Assembly (NCBI RefSeq): GCF_900016645.1
Contig: NZ_CDGJ01000060.1
Reading direction: 5' to 3' (one strand)
From: Acididesulfobacillus acetoxydans
GTDB lineage: Bacteria; Bacillota; Desulfitobacteriia; Desulfitobacteriales; Desulfitobacteriaceae
Length of the DNA: 62,006 nt
The position numbers and the translations under genes were made by a program. Positions 52,913 through 60,935 of the stretch are shown here, piece after piece. Every line of letters starts with the position of its first letter. Position 1 is the stretch's first letter. The notes under the pieces were generated by a model, which was not told where the DNA came from, searched no databases, and worked only from the letters and a program-made list of their open reading frames with translations.

Positions 52913-54298
52913 ATGAGGATAGCTATCGCGGGTACAGGGTATGTTGGCTTGGTAACCGGAGTTTGTCTTGCGGAAAAAGGGCATAACGTAGTATGTGTGG
53001 ATACTGATGAGAACAAGATAGCCTGGTTGAATCTAGGACGGTCACCTGTTTTTGAAGAGGGGGTGGAGGAACTAATTGCCAAAAATAGAGACAGGCTAAC
53101 CTTCACGACCGATTACAGGGCAGCCTACAAAAACTCCGAGGTGACGATAATTGCGGTTGGTACGCCGGAAAAAAAGGACGGGTCAGCCAACCTATCCTAC
53201 GTGTTCCAGGCGGCTATCCAGATAGCGAAAAGCATTGAGCGGGACACCGTCATCGTCATAAAATCAACGGTTCCAATCGGCACGGGTGACAAGATTGCAA
53301 AGATTGTTAACGACAACCTGTGTCACCGGGTCAATGCTGAGGTTACTGCTAATCCTGAGTTTCTGTCTCAGGGCACAGCGGTCAAGAACACCCTGAACGC
53401 ATCACGCATTGTCGTTGGGGTGGAATCGGAGGAAGCCGAACGGGTACTTAGGGAAGTTTATCGGGGCTTTGACCAGGAAATGATCCTTACGGATAGAAAA
53501 AGTGCAGAAATGATTAAATACGCATCCAATGATTTTCTGGCTCTTAAGATATCCTACATTAATGAGATCGCAAATCTTTGTGAGCTGGTTGATGCCAACA
53601 TCAATGACGTTGCCTATGGAATGGGATTAGACCCGCGGATCGGAGGTAGCTTTCTGCAGGCCGGGATCGGCTATGGAGGGTCATGCTTTCCCAAGGACAC
53701 CAAGGCTTTGCACTGGTTAGCAAATTTCCACGATTACGAGATAAAGACGATTAAGGCGGCAATTGAAGTCAACGAAAACCAAAAGCTTAAGCTGATTAAG
53801 AAATCACAAAAGTATTATGACAGTTTTTACGGGCTAAATGTTGCGGTACTTGGACTGACGTTTAAGCCCAACACGGACGACTTGCGAGATGCTCCTTCAT
53901 TGCAAAACATACCAATACTGTTGGATGACGGTGCGCATGTTAAGGCTTTTGACCCTATCGGCGAGCCTAACTACAGGAAGGTATTTCCTACGGAGGTTGA
54001 GTATTGCGAGAGCATTGAAGAGACTATTACGGACGCCGACATTTGCTTCATTTTTACTGAATGGGGCGTAATAAAGCAATTTGACGTGTCAAAGTTCGCG
54101 CAATTGATGAAAAATCCGATCGTGCTGGACGGCAGAAATTGTTATGACCTTAATCAGATGAAAGGGCAAGGTGTTGTCTACGAGTCGATTGGAAGAAGGA
54201 CAATAGTTGGGAAAGCAGCTCACGCCGAGTTCCTTCATCCAGGGAAGTTGGTGCGGGGTTCCGTGGTCTACACGCATAAGAGGGCGATGGAAGTCTAA
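52913..54298 (+). CDS. ugd: UDP-glucose 6-dehydrogenase
   Basis: Ugd oxidises UDP-glucose to UDP-glucuronate. The 461-residue protein has the NAD motif GTGYVGLVTG, KSTVPIGTG, NPEFLSQG, and catalytic Cys258 in GYGGSCFPKD. ATG 52913 (MRIAIAGTG) is preferred; a GTG at 52904 would overlap the preceding stop. The presence of Ugd implies an acidic sugar in the polymer, or a uronate used as a precursor. Confidence 0.95.
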   Translation: MRIAIAGTGYVGLVTGVCLAEKGHNVVCVDTDENKIAWLNLGRSPVFEEGVEELIAKNRDRLTFTTDYRAAYKNSEVTIIAVGTPEKKDGSANLSYVFQAAIQIAKSIERDTVIVIKSTVPIGTGDKIAKIVNDNLCHRVNAEVTANPEFLSQGTAVKNTLNASRIVVGVESEEAERVLREVYRGFDQEMILTDRKSAEMIKYASNDFLALKISYINEIANLCELVDANINDVAYGMGLDPRIGGSFLQAGIGYGGSCFPKDTKALHWLANFHDYEIKTIKAAIEVNENQKLKLIKKSQKYYDSFYGLNVAVLGLTFKPNTDDLRDAPSLQNIPILLDDGAHVKAFDPIGEPNYRKVFPTEVEYCESIEETITDADICFIFTEWGVIKQFDVSKFAQLMKNPIVLDGRNCYDLNQMKGQGVVYESIGRRTIVGKAAHAEFLHPGKLVRGSVVYTHKRAMEV

Positions 54299-54707
54299 GG
54301 CTGAGGCCCCTGTTCTGTAAGTTCGATCTGAAATACTATTACATTAATACTCTTTCTTTATTGGCCCTGGCGCTTGCGGACGTTGTATTAGGCAATGCTT
54401 ATGTCAATGTTTTATTGGCGTTTGCCATGGCCTCACACAACATGCAGGTAATGGTATCACCTGCAGCCCGACTCGCAGACTTGGTTCACTACGGGGCAAG
54501 AAGACATCAAACACCATGGGGGAAGCTTACAGGGTCTGGGCTGTTCTCTCAAAGGGAAAAGCTTTTTGAAATATTACGAGTCAAGTGTAGATGAGGCGGC
54601 AGATAACGCCGGGCTATTCACTGCCGGCCGGGCTCTTAGGGCCTCGCCAAATTTCCGCCGTGCCTATGTACATAACCGACTCAGCCAGCAAACGTGGGGG
54701 GGAGAGT
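54299..54707 (+). other. Spacer with a possible gene remnant
   Basis: A 77-codon frame from TTG 54361 to 54594 (ALALADVVLGNAYVNVLLAF...) stays open further upstream to 54299 without a good start, and has no ribosome binding site. It may be the tail of a lost gene; I recognise no family. The rest of the 409-bp spacer shows nothing beyond the strong Shine-Dalgarno before 54708. Confidence 0.3.
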
Positions 54708-55481
54708 ATGCGTAAAAAGCACCCGGACATCCGAATCGTCGTGTTTGCCCTCATGATGGCGGTTATGGTTATCATCGTGTTGGATCTTCGGGCGAATGAG
54801 GGGCACAAGCAGCCTAGCGGCAGTCCTGTCGCGACGGGACAACTTAAAGCGAGCGAGTCGGCGGCTGCTGTGACGCAGCATACCCAGCCGAACCAAGACC
54901 TGACACCAGCACAGGATCACAGGAACGAGGGCACGCCTCAACCCCTCAACTCCAAGATCGTAACCGTGGGAGACTCCTTCACGTACGGAAACCCGGTGGG
55001 ACCCGGGAACTCCTGGCCCCATTGGGTAGGCAGTCATCTCGGAATCCCGGTCATCAACGAAGGCAGAGTCGGTCAGACTTCTCAGGACGTGCTTGCGCAC
55101 TTTGACCCGGATGTGGTGGCGCAAAAGCCCGGGCGAGTCATCATTTTTGTCGGAGATGGGGATGCCATTCAGCGGGTGAGCGAGGCGGACTATCAAAACG
55201 CGGTCGAAGCGATGGTAGAGAGGGCGCGGGCTAATCACATTATCCCGATCTTAGCGCTCCCTCTGCCTTATCCCGGGCTGGGGCAGCGGATTAAGGCCAT
55301 GCAGGATTGGCTCAGAGGTTATGCCAAGGAAGGGAACATCCAGACCCTGGATTTTGCTAAAGTTCTCTTTGACAGTAAAGGGGTTTACCTCAAGGGCATG
55401 TCGAATGATGGAAAATATCCTTCGCTGCAGGGCTATGAGGCCATGGGGAAATACGCGGTTGAACTCTTGGGCGGAGGATAG
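54708..55481 (+). CDS. Membrane-anchored SGNH/GDSL-fold protein, probable catalytic His replaced
   Basis: The 257-residue protein starts at ATG 54708 behind GGGGGGAGAG. An N-terminal membrane anchor (about 10-26) and Ser/Gln-rich linker (30-80) precede an SGNH domain: block I VGDSFTYGN with Ser90, block II as GRVGQ. Block III reads VGDGDA rather than GxND, and the C-terminal block reads DGKYPSLQGY (Asp234...Tyr237) where active family members have DxxHP. The His is thus replaced by Tyr, and the same Tyr occurs in the paralog fragment at 56253. It closes the polysaccharide operon and could act on acetyl groups, but activity is doubtful. Confidence 0.8.
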   Translation: MRKKHPDIRIVVFALMMAVMVIIVLDLRANEGHKQPSGSPVATGQLKASESAAAVTQHTQPNQDLTPAQDHRNEGTPQPLNSKIVTVGDSFTYGNPVGPGNSWPHWVGSHLGIPVINEGRVGQTSQDVLAHFDPDVVAQKPGRVIIFVGDGDAIQRVSEADYQNAVEAMVERARANHIIPILALPLPYPGLGQRIKAMQDWLRGYAKEGNIQTLDFAKVLFDSKGVYLKGMSNDGKYPSLQGYEAMGKYAVELLGGG

Positions 55482-55597
55482 CGGTGTGTTTGGGGCGGTG
55501 ATTAACACGAAGGATGAGCAGCGGTGAGTAAGGCACGAACTGGGAGAGGCTATGTGAGGTGGACCGTGGTTCTTATAAGAGGGAGGAGCTGTATTCA

Positions 55598-56083
55598 ATG
55601 TCAAAGGTAAAAGTGTCGGATTTTTATTATGGAGCGGTACTTTCAATACTGTTAAACAGGCACATTCACCCTGCTCTGGTGGAGGGCGATGAGGATCGGC
55701 AAGTGTATGATTTTACGACCGACAACGGTGAATTTAGATTGTTTATTAAGTATCGGACTGACAAGAGTGACGTAAAGGCGGAGGACTACAACAGTTGGGT
55801 TTTTAGGCTGACTGAGAAGGATATAGACGAGATAACCGGATACATTGACCAGGGTAGGAACCTTGTTGTGGCACTTATGTGCGCCGTGGCGGGGCTGGCG
55901 GAAAGCGAAGTTGCGGCTCTGACGAGAGACGAAATAAAAGAAATTATCGATCTTGGGAAGCAATCTATGACTATCAGCCGGAAAAAGGGTGAGCACGCCT
56001 ATAGAATATCCGTTGGTGGTGGCAGGGACCATGCGATGCAGGTCAAGGTCAATAGGTTTGACGAGTTATTCAAGGCAAATTAA
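55598..56083 (+). CDS. Hypothetical protein
   Basis: The 161-residue protein starts at ATG 55598 with GGGAGGAG upstream. It opens KVKVSDFYYGAVLSILLN, contains YDFTTDNGEFRLFIKYR, and ends RISVGGGRDHAMQVKVNRF. The mix of strands and helices suggests a compact alpha-beta domain. I do not recognise the family. A diverged piece of a similar sequence appears at 56517. Placed beside HNH genes and gene fragments, it belongs to an accessory region. Confidence 0.75.
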   Translation: MSKVKVSDFYYGAVLSILLNRHIHPALVEGDEDRQVYDFTTDNGEFRLFIKYRTDKSDVKAEDYNSWVFRLTEKDIDEITGYIDQGRNLVVALMCAVAGLAESEVAALTRDEIKEIIDLGKQSMTISRKKGEHAYRISVGGGRDHAMQVKVNRFDELFKAN

Positions 56084-56198
56084 CTAAAACCGTCGTTGCG
56101 TACCAATGAACTCTTCAATTCGGAGCGGTCGCTTCCGGGCACCGGAGCACTCGGGCAGACCGAGGCTGGAAAAAAGCCGACAGATCGAATGGAGCCAA

Positions 56199-56227
56199 GG
56201 CCGGTTACGGACCCTACGTAACCGGCC
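56199..56227. other. Perfect 11-bp hairpin without T tract
   Basis: GGCCGGTTACG at 56199-56209 pairs with CGTAACCGGCC at 56217-56227 around a seven-base loop. No T run follows, so it is not a typical terminator. It lies just before the SGNH fragment at 56253 and may mark the rearrangement breakpoint. Confidence 0.6.
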
Positions 56228-56252
56228 ACCGGGGGCGAGTTACGGGTCTCAA

Positions 56253-56429
56253 GCTTGGGTGAGCGCCTACGCTAAAGAAGAGAACATCCGGACTCTGGAT
56301 TTTGCCCAAGTTCTCTTTGATAGCAAAGGAATCTATCTAAAGGGTAAGTCGGGTGACGGCAAGTATCCCTCACTTCAGGGGTATGAGGCGATGGGAAAAT
56401 GTGCGGTTGAGGTTCTGGGTGGAGGCTAG
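56253..56429 (+). pseudogene. 3' fragment of a second SGNH-fold gene
   Basis: The translation from about AWVSAYAKEENIRTLDFAQ to the stop aligns closely with the last 58 residues of the protein at 54708, including FDSKG and DGKYPSLQGYEAMGK. The catalytic and N-terminal parts are absent. Sequence after the stop also recalls that after 55481, so the fragment probably arose by duplication of a longer segment followed by deletion. Confidence 0.85.
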
Positions 56430-56516
56430 CCGGGTGTTTTGAGCGGCAATACGTAGGCAGATAAGCCGTGCTGACTGCGATAAGACCGGGTAAACGCTGC
56501 ATGATTTGGAACCGTG

Positions 56517-56645
56517 GTGCTGGCGGGATATACCTTTAGGATAGATGAAGATGATGGGAAGTTCCTCATGCAATTCAATTATCGTGAATTTGAGAGGAGA
56601 GGGATAAATGGTGAAGGTGAAGAACCTAAATGGAACTGGGGATAA
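56517..56645 (+). pseudogene. Possible remnant related to the gene at 55598
   Basis: A 42-codon frame from GTG 56517 reads GYTFRIDEDDGKFLMQFNYR, resembling VYDFTTDNGEFRLFIKYR in the 55598 product in spacing and residue type. It follows the SGNH fragment just as 55598 follows the intact SGNH gene, supporting an ancestral duplication of the pair. It overlaps the start of the next gene. The similarity is short, so this is tentative. Confidence 0.4.
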
Positions 56646-56886
56646 CACGCCTCCCGGTGGGTACTCCTCATGGAAAGAGTGGTGGGAGAGCAAGAAAAGA
56701 AGGCGGTTCGGGATCTGCTCCTGCGATGATTGCTCTTCGAGGGCGGAAGTTGGGGCCCATGTTCAAAAGGTGAGTTCAACCGATAGGAGCTGGTACATCG
56801 TTCCCCTGTGCGTTGCCTGCAACAAAAAGCCCAAAGCTGAGGTATTTGAAGTGAGGGGATCTGATTTAGAAGCCGCAAATCCGTGA
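56608..56886 (+). CDS. Small HNH-like zinc-binding protein
   Basis: The 92-residue protein begins at ATG 56608 behind GAGAGGAGAGGG. It has a CSCDDC zinc-type pair, GAHVQKV, and IVPLCVACNKK, the C-x2-C...H...C-x2-C arrangement of short HNH nucleases. It lacks a partner domain. Function is unknown; nuclease activity is inferred from the motif only. Confidence 0.65.
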   Translation: MVKVKNLNGTGDNTPPGGYSSWKEWWESKKRRRFGICSCDDCSSRAEVGAHVQKVSSTDRSWYIVPLCVACNKKPKAEVFEVRGSDLEAANP

Positions 56887-57243
56887 CCTAACTTGAGTGT
56901 TGATTGATGCATGAGGCTAACTTCCCATCCTCGATTAGACCATAAATTCCGTGGCGAGATCCTGGATACGGCCGAGAAATGATTCTTTGTTTTCGGGGGA
57001 CGTGCGGTGTGGGCGGTTCAAATGGCCCGTGACCTTCCTGAATGGAAGTTTATATGAAAGTCCAGGATTGTAACTTGGTACTACCGCCTCGGGAAAAAGA
57101 TTGCTGGGCGCCGTTTATGAATTATGGCCTTTTAATAGCTGCCTTAAGCCAAAACCGGGAGCACGGTTTATACTGGGTGTCAATTACCATTATACGCCGG
57201 AGTCCTCTAGGAAGGGACTGGGCAACAGCTGGATTTCTTTATA
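56887..57243. other. Spacer without a recognisable gene
   Basis: The 357 bases before the 232-bp repeat hold a 100-codon frame (57042-57344, overlapping the repeat) with no ribosome binding site and no family resemblance, and fragments of open reading in another frame. Nothing convincing was seen. Confidence 0.4.
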
Positions 57244-57475
57244 CTCGACCACAATTCCTTCGTCCCGTCGGAATTGTGCCGGGGTCAGTCCCCCACACAA
57301 CGGGAAAGTATTCTGACAATGAAATTGCAACACAGCGCGATTGATTAACTTGGCCAAAGCCTTCAAATAAGTAGGCTCCAGCGTTTTTTCGTCCGTAAAA
57401 TAGGGCGCATTACTGATCGTCTTAAGGCAGATTAGAAAGCCCCATCGGTCTTCTTGACGATAAGTCCTGCCCACT
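57244..57475 (-). repeat. 232-bp direct repeat, copy A
   Basis: This segment matches 61695-61926 base for base in length with about 17 differences (roughly 93 percent identity), in the same orientation. On the minus strand it keeps an open frame with FTDEKTLEP and LCGGLTPAQFRR in both copies, which looks like the end of a larger coding sequence, perhaps a transposase; I cannot name it. The two copies bracket about 4.2 kb of accessory DNA. Confidence 0.85.
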
Positions 57476-57551
57476 CATAAAGTGGGCGTTGAAATAATCT
57501 GAGCGTTGCCCTTGTAGGGATGTAACACGTCAGCGTCGTGGGAGGAACGAA

Positions 57552-57912
57552 ATGCGCAGGAAACATGTAGAGATACGTATTGTCGGAGTAACCTTTGTAA
57601 TAGCGGTTGTGGCTATAATCGCACTCTATCTTCGGACCAATTGGGGGTCCAAGCGCAGTGGCAATCCCGTGGCGGCGAAGAATCTGTCCGGCCAAACAGT
57701 GTCAAGTCAACCGACGCAAATATCCTCGCAGGCTGCTCAGCCGACCCTTAATCGGACACAGACACAGACCCAATCCGAACCTCAGACTGAAACCCAAGGA
57801 CAAACGACGGACCTGGCCGAAGGTACGCTGCTGAGGTCGTGAGCGTCCGAGCGGGGGGCGGCGGATGGGGGCTGGGTACGAGGCGAGGGGAAATATGCGG
57901 TCGAAGTATAAG
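57552..57912 (+). pseudogene. Internally deleted third copy of the SGNH gene
   Basis: From ATG 57552 (GGAGGA upstream) the frame encodes a membrane start closely related to that of the 54708 protein (MRRKHVEIRIVGVTF versus MRKKHPDIRIVVFAL) and a Gln/Thr-rich linker, then stops at 57842. At 57885-57912, in another frame, GKYAVEV followed by a stop matches the last residues of the SGNH gene. The whole catalytic domain is missing between these ends, indicating an internal deletion. Confidence 0.7.
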
Positions 57913-57958
57913 TCAACGCCAAGGTTCCGAAGTCACCCAAGGCACGAAAGGATAAAAG

Positions 57959-58503
57959 ATGTTCATTTTTGGTCATGTGGGTTTTACGACCTTGGCGGCC
58001 GGGGGGTCGAAAAGGTTACCGGCGAAAAAAGGCTGGATTATCGGCTGGTGGGGGTCGGTTCACTCCTTCCGGACCTTATCGATAAACCCATCGGGAGAGT
58101 CCTGTTTCAGAGTACATTTGAGAGCGGGAGGGTCTATGCCCACACCTTAGCTTTTGTCCTACTTCTCACGGGGATAGGGTTATATCGGTTGTACCGGTAT
58201 GATAAGCTGGGCTGGCTGGTGTTGGCCGGAGCGAGTATGTTACACGAAGTGTTCGACCGCATGTGGATGTTGCCGCGTATCTGGTTTTGGCCGTTCATCA
58301 GCACACAGCTGAGTCAACAGACGAACGGAGCCGTTCCGGCGGCCAAGATGGCTTGGGTTTACTCGGAATTTCAAGGCCTGATGACGGATCCCTACATCTA
58401 CATCTCTGAAATCATCGGGCTTGGGATCACAACCTACTTTGCCGTCAGACTCTACAAGCGGCGTGGGTTTTCAACCCCCTTAAGGACCGGGAAAATGGGA
58501 TAG
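57959..58503 (+). pseudogene. YdjM-like membrane-bound hydrolase gene with a -1 frameshift
   Basis: ATG 57959 (GAAAGGAT upstream) opens MFIFGHVGFTTLAAGG, the usual start of YdjM/LexA-binding membrane hydrolase-like proteins. That frame drifts away after an A6 run at 58025-58030, while the -1 frame continues with LDYRLVGVGSLLPDLIDKP, the family's second block, and about 150 further residues with several membrane helices to a stop at 58503. Re-reading one A would join the two. It may be a true frameshift, a sequencing error in the A run, or slippage-dependent expression. Confidence 0.7.
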
Positions 58504-58529
58504 GGTCGTCTTGGGCGGAGGTGAAACGG

Positions 58530-58652
58530 ATGCCGTGGAAAGCTTTTAAAGGTGCTTTTTTGCAAAAGCCCAGTCGTCAGGAGGTTATAATTACTCTGAC
58601 CATCGTGCTGGTTGCGGCGGTTGTCATTGGTTTCTTTGTGCTGCGTTCCTAA
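58530..58652 (+). CDS. Small single-helix membrane protein
   Basis: A 40-residue frame begins at ATG 58530 behind GGAGGTGA, an excellent ribosome binding site, and ends at 58652. Residues about 19-37 (ITLTIVLVAAVVIGFFVL) form one membrane helix after a basic N-terminus. No family is recognised. Its close spacing to genes on both sides suggests cotranscription. Confidence 0.65.
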   Translation: MPWKAFKGAFLQKPSRQEVIITLTIVLVAAVVIGFFVLRS

Positions 58653-58668
58653 GGACCAAGGAGAATGG

Positions 58669-59448
58669 GTGGAAAAGACGATGAAAAAGAAACTTCTGAT
58701 ACTGACAAGTGTGATCGTTGTGGTCTTAGCCGTTGTGGGACTTTGGGGATACAATACCTTTTTCCGGGTTAACCCCAAAGTGAAGCAGCAGCTCTATCAC
58801 CAGTTCGGAGCGAACTTCTTCAACACGTTTCCGGATAGCGCCGGGGGGAAGAATTCCGCTGCTTCCGGGGGCGTGGCCGGGCAGGGGACTGGAGTGACCG
58901 GGCAGGGAGCAGGGGTGAAGCCGGGCGGTGCGGATCCCGGAGCACCTGGGTCCACTGTGCCTTTCGACTCGTCCCGAGGTTCATCGGGGGGTTTGTCAGC
59001 GAGTACCGGCTCGGGGAGCCATGACCCCAGCGGTGGTGTACCGGGAGGTACGTCCGGGGGAAATCCCAATTCGTCTCTCGGGAGTGGAGCCCCGTCGCTC
59101 ACAGAGGCCGGGGTCGTCGGGCAGTATCAGCCGGAAATCCGTTCTTTGCAAAACGTAGCCCTCAGCCGCTTGGATACGTTGTACGCGGCGGCTGTTCAGG
59201 AGTACCGGGAGGACAAAGCGGCCGGTACCCTTAACCGTGCGGCCCTGGCCCAGAAATATATCCAGGCAGGAAATCTTTTAGAGGCTAATGTGGATAATCG
59301 CTTCTACAGCATCATGGGCTCCCTGCACTCCGAACTGGTCTCCGACGGTCTGCCGACGGATGAAGTGGGAGTGATTAAAAGCCAGTATGAAGCGGCCAAA
59401 GCGGCCAGGCGTTCGGCGATTTTGGGCCAGGCGTTGAGGGGGAGGTAG
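58669..59448 (+). CDS. Membrane-anchored protein with Gly/Ser-rich linker, function unknown
   Basis: The 259-residue product starts at GTG 58669 (AAGGAG five bases upstream); ATG 58681 is an alternative with poor spacing. It has an N-terminal helix (KKLLILTSVIVVVLAVVGLW), a Gly/Ser/Ala/Pro linker of about 85 residues with repeated GQGAGV-like phrases, and a helical C-terminal domain of about 115 residues. The linker is another instance of expanded low complexity in this genome. No family is recognised. Confidence 0.7.
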   Translation: MEKTMKKKLLILTSVIVVVLAVVGLWGYNTFFRVNPKVKQQLYHQFGANFFNTFPDSAGGKNSAASGGVAGQGTGVTGQGAGVKPGGADPGAPGSTVPFDSSRGSSGGLSASTGSGSHDPSGGVPGGTSGGNPNSSLGSGAPSLTEAGVVGQYQPEIRSLQNVALSRLDTLYAAAVQEYREDKAAGTLNRAALAQKYIQAGNLLEANVDNRFYSIMGSLHSELVSDGLPTDEVGVIKSQYEAAKAARRSAILGQALRGR

Positions 59449-59715
59449 GCAATACGAGGATTTTGTTGAAAAACGGGCCGTGTTGCTAAACGAATATGCA
59501 AGTAGCTTAATCAACTAAGGAGCACATAGTTGCTACTTATTTTTTAAAAACTTGCTTTAAGAAAGTCTTTATCGTGGCAACGGATAACAGCGTTTTCATA
59601 AAATCTGAGAGAACATGAAAATAATAAGCAGACTTCAGGAATACGCGGGACGTTAGCCGAATCACTGAAAGGCCGCGCCTTTATGCGCGGGAATTTCGCA
59701 AGAGAGGATTTAAGC
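59449..59715 (+). other. Spacer with terminator and leader hairpin
   Basis: After the terminator at 59500 the remaining sequence has a short hairpin CCGCGC-CTTTAT-GCGCGG (59673-59690) shortly before the HNH gene start, which could limit or stabilise translation of that gene. No gene is present. Confidence 0.5.
59500..59547 (+). terminator. Intrinsic terminator
   Basis: AAGTAG (59500-59505) and CAACTA (59512-59517) pair with TAGTTG (59527-59532) and CTACTT (59533-59538), a two-part stem interrupted by a short bulge, followed by ATTTTTT. It ends the 57.9-59.4 kb transcript. Confidence 0.7.
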
Positions 59716-60579
59716 ATGCCAGAAAATAAAATAAAACGTATAGATATGCACTTCGCGTTCTCTATTGCTGATAAGATGATTAGTCTGTTTAATTCAGATG
59801 ATGTTGAAAGTAATCTAAACACCATGCTTTGGATAGATGCGATTGAGGCAGATGATTTTATTAAATATATGATTGAGGAGAATTCAGCTAAACTTCTAAA
59901 ACCAGACAAGAATACTTTGTTACATGAATTTATTAGAGTCTATTTTATAAATTATTTAAAAAATGAGAGATATTATTTTGTTGATTCAATTATTGAAGAT
60001 TTAGAGCTTGAATTTATTAAGGTATTTTTAGATGCTAAAGTCAAAGTATTAAATGAATATAATATAAGTGTAAAAGATTATCCCGAAAATTTATTAAAAC
60101 TTAATAAGGAATTTGAAGATTCAAATTTAAAAAACGACTCTAAATATACTCAAGGATTTAGAGAGATTTGCGATGAAATAATTGGGCTATTCGAAAATAT
60201 TGAAGGCAGTGTTGTTACTGCAACATTTTATTTATTGTTAGTTCTATTTCAATTTAACTTCTTTCTATCAGCATATATGAATCAAAAGAATATTACATCG
60301 GACGTTTTTGATGAAAGTGGTCATATAAGAAGATGTACAGTTTGGCTGAAAAAGGCAATTTATTTCCGGGACAGAGGAAAATGTCAACATTGTGGCAAGG
60401 ATTTGACCGGATTATTAAATATCGTTGATGATAAAGGTGCTCATTTTGACCACGTAGTGCCTCTCGAAAAAGGTGGATCAAACGACTCAACAAATTTTCA
60501 GTTACTATGTGATGAGTGTAATTTGACAAAAAGTTATAAGATGATTTGTCCTAACTATTTTTATCAAATATATTGGTGA
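59716..60579 (+). CDS. HNH endonuclease with unknown helical N-terminal domain
   Basis: The 287-residue protein begins at ATG 59716 with AGAGAGG eight bases upstream. Residues 1-210 are helical, Glu/Asp/Lys-rich and unknown to me; residues about 220-280 form an HNH nuclease with CQHCGKDL, HFDHVVPLEKGGSND and CDECNLTK, that is two CxxC pairs and the catalytic His. The gene is much more AT-rich than the glycan genes, a sign of transfer. An anti-phage or mobile-element role is plausible but not shown. Confidence 0.8.
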   Translation: MPENKIKRIDMHFAFSIADKMISLFNSDDVESNLNTMLWIDAIEADDFIKYMIEENSAKLLKPDKNTLLHEFIRVYFINYLKNERYYFVDSIIEDLELEFIKVFLDAKVKVLNEYNISVKDYPENLLKLNKEFEDSNLKNDSKYTQGFREICDEIIGLFENIEGSVVTATFYLLLVLFQFNFFLSAYMNQKNITSDVFDESGHIRRCTVWLKKAIYFRDRGKCQHCGKDLTGLLNIVDDKGAHFDHVVPLEKGGSNDSTNFQLLCDECNLTKSYKMICPNYFYQIYW

Positions 60580-60935
60580 AGTCATTATAAGGATGGTATT
60601 CTTCAAGGGAGCGCCGTCCTGCGGATCCTTAATATGGGGTTCGACCATCTTCACTTAACAACGTGTTCCCGTAATTAGATTCCCCTGAAAAAGTCCCTAT
60701 TTTATAACATCCAGCCAATGCCTCCGTTGCTAAACCCTTTATTCATGCGAGTTGGGTTGGATATCTCTGGCAGAGATTTCTTCGAATTAGCAGTTTTTCA
60801 GGGGAATCTAATTAGCCAATTATGAATATATTATACGCTACGGAAGAATGTTAAGTAATAATCGGTCGCATTAATCTAAGCCGTCATGGCAGGGAGTAAA
60901 TATTTGTATAAAAACTATAAGAGGGGGACTAATTT
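60580..60935. other. Spacer containing a MITE-like element
   Basis: The 356 bases between the HNH gene and the next gene hold a 143-bp element with perfect inverted ends (60672-60814); outside it only the GAGGGGG ribosome binding site of the 60936 gene is seen. Confidence 0.6.
60672..60814. mobile_element. 143-bp MITE-like element with 21-bp perfect inverted repeats
   Basis: TAATTAGATTCCCCTGAAAAA at 60672-60692 is the exact reverse complement of the sequence at 60794-60814. The outermost bases (TAATTA) are themselves palindromic and may include a target duplication. The 101-bp centre has no open frame. Such short elements with long perfect ends are mobilised by a transposase encoded elsewhere. 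Confidence 0.75.
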
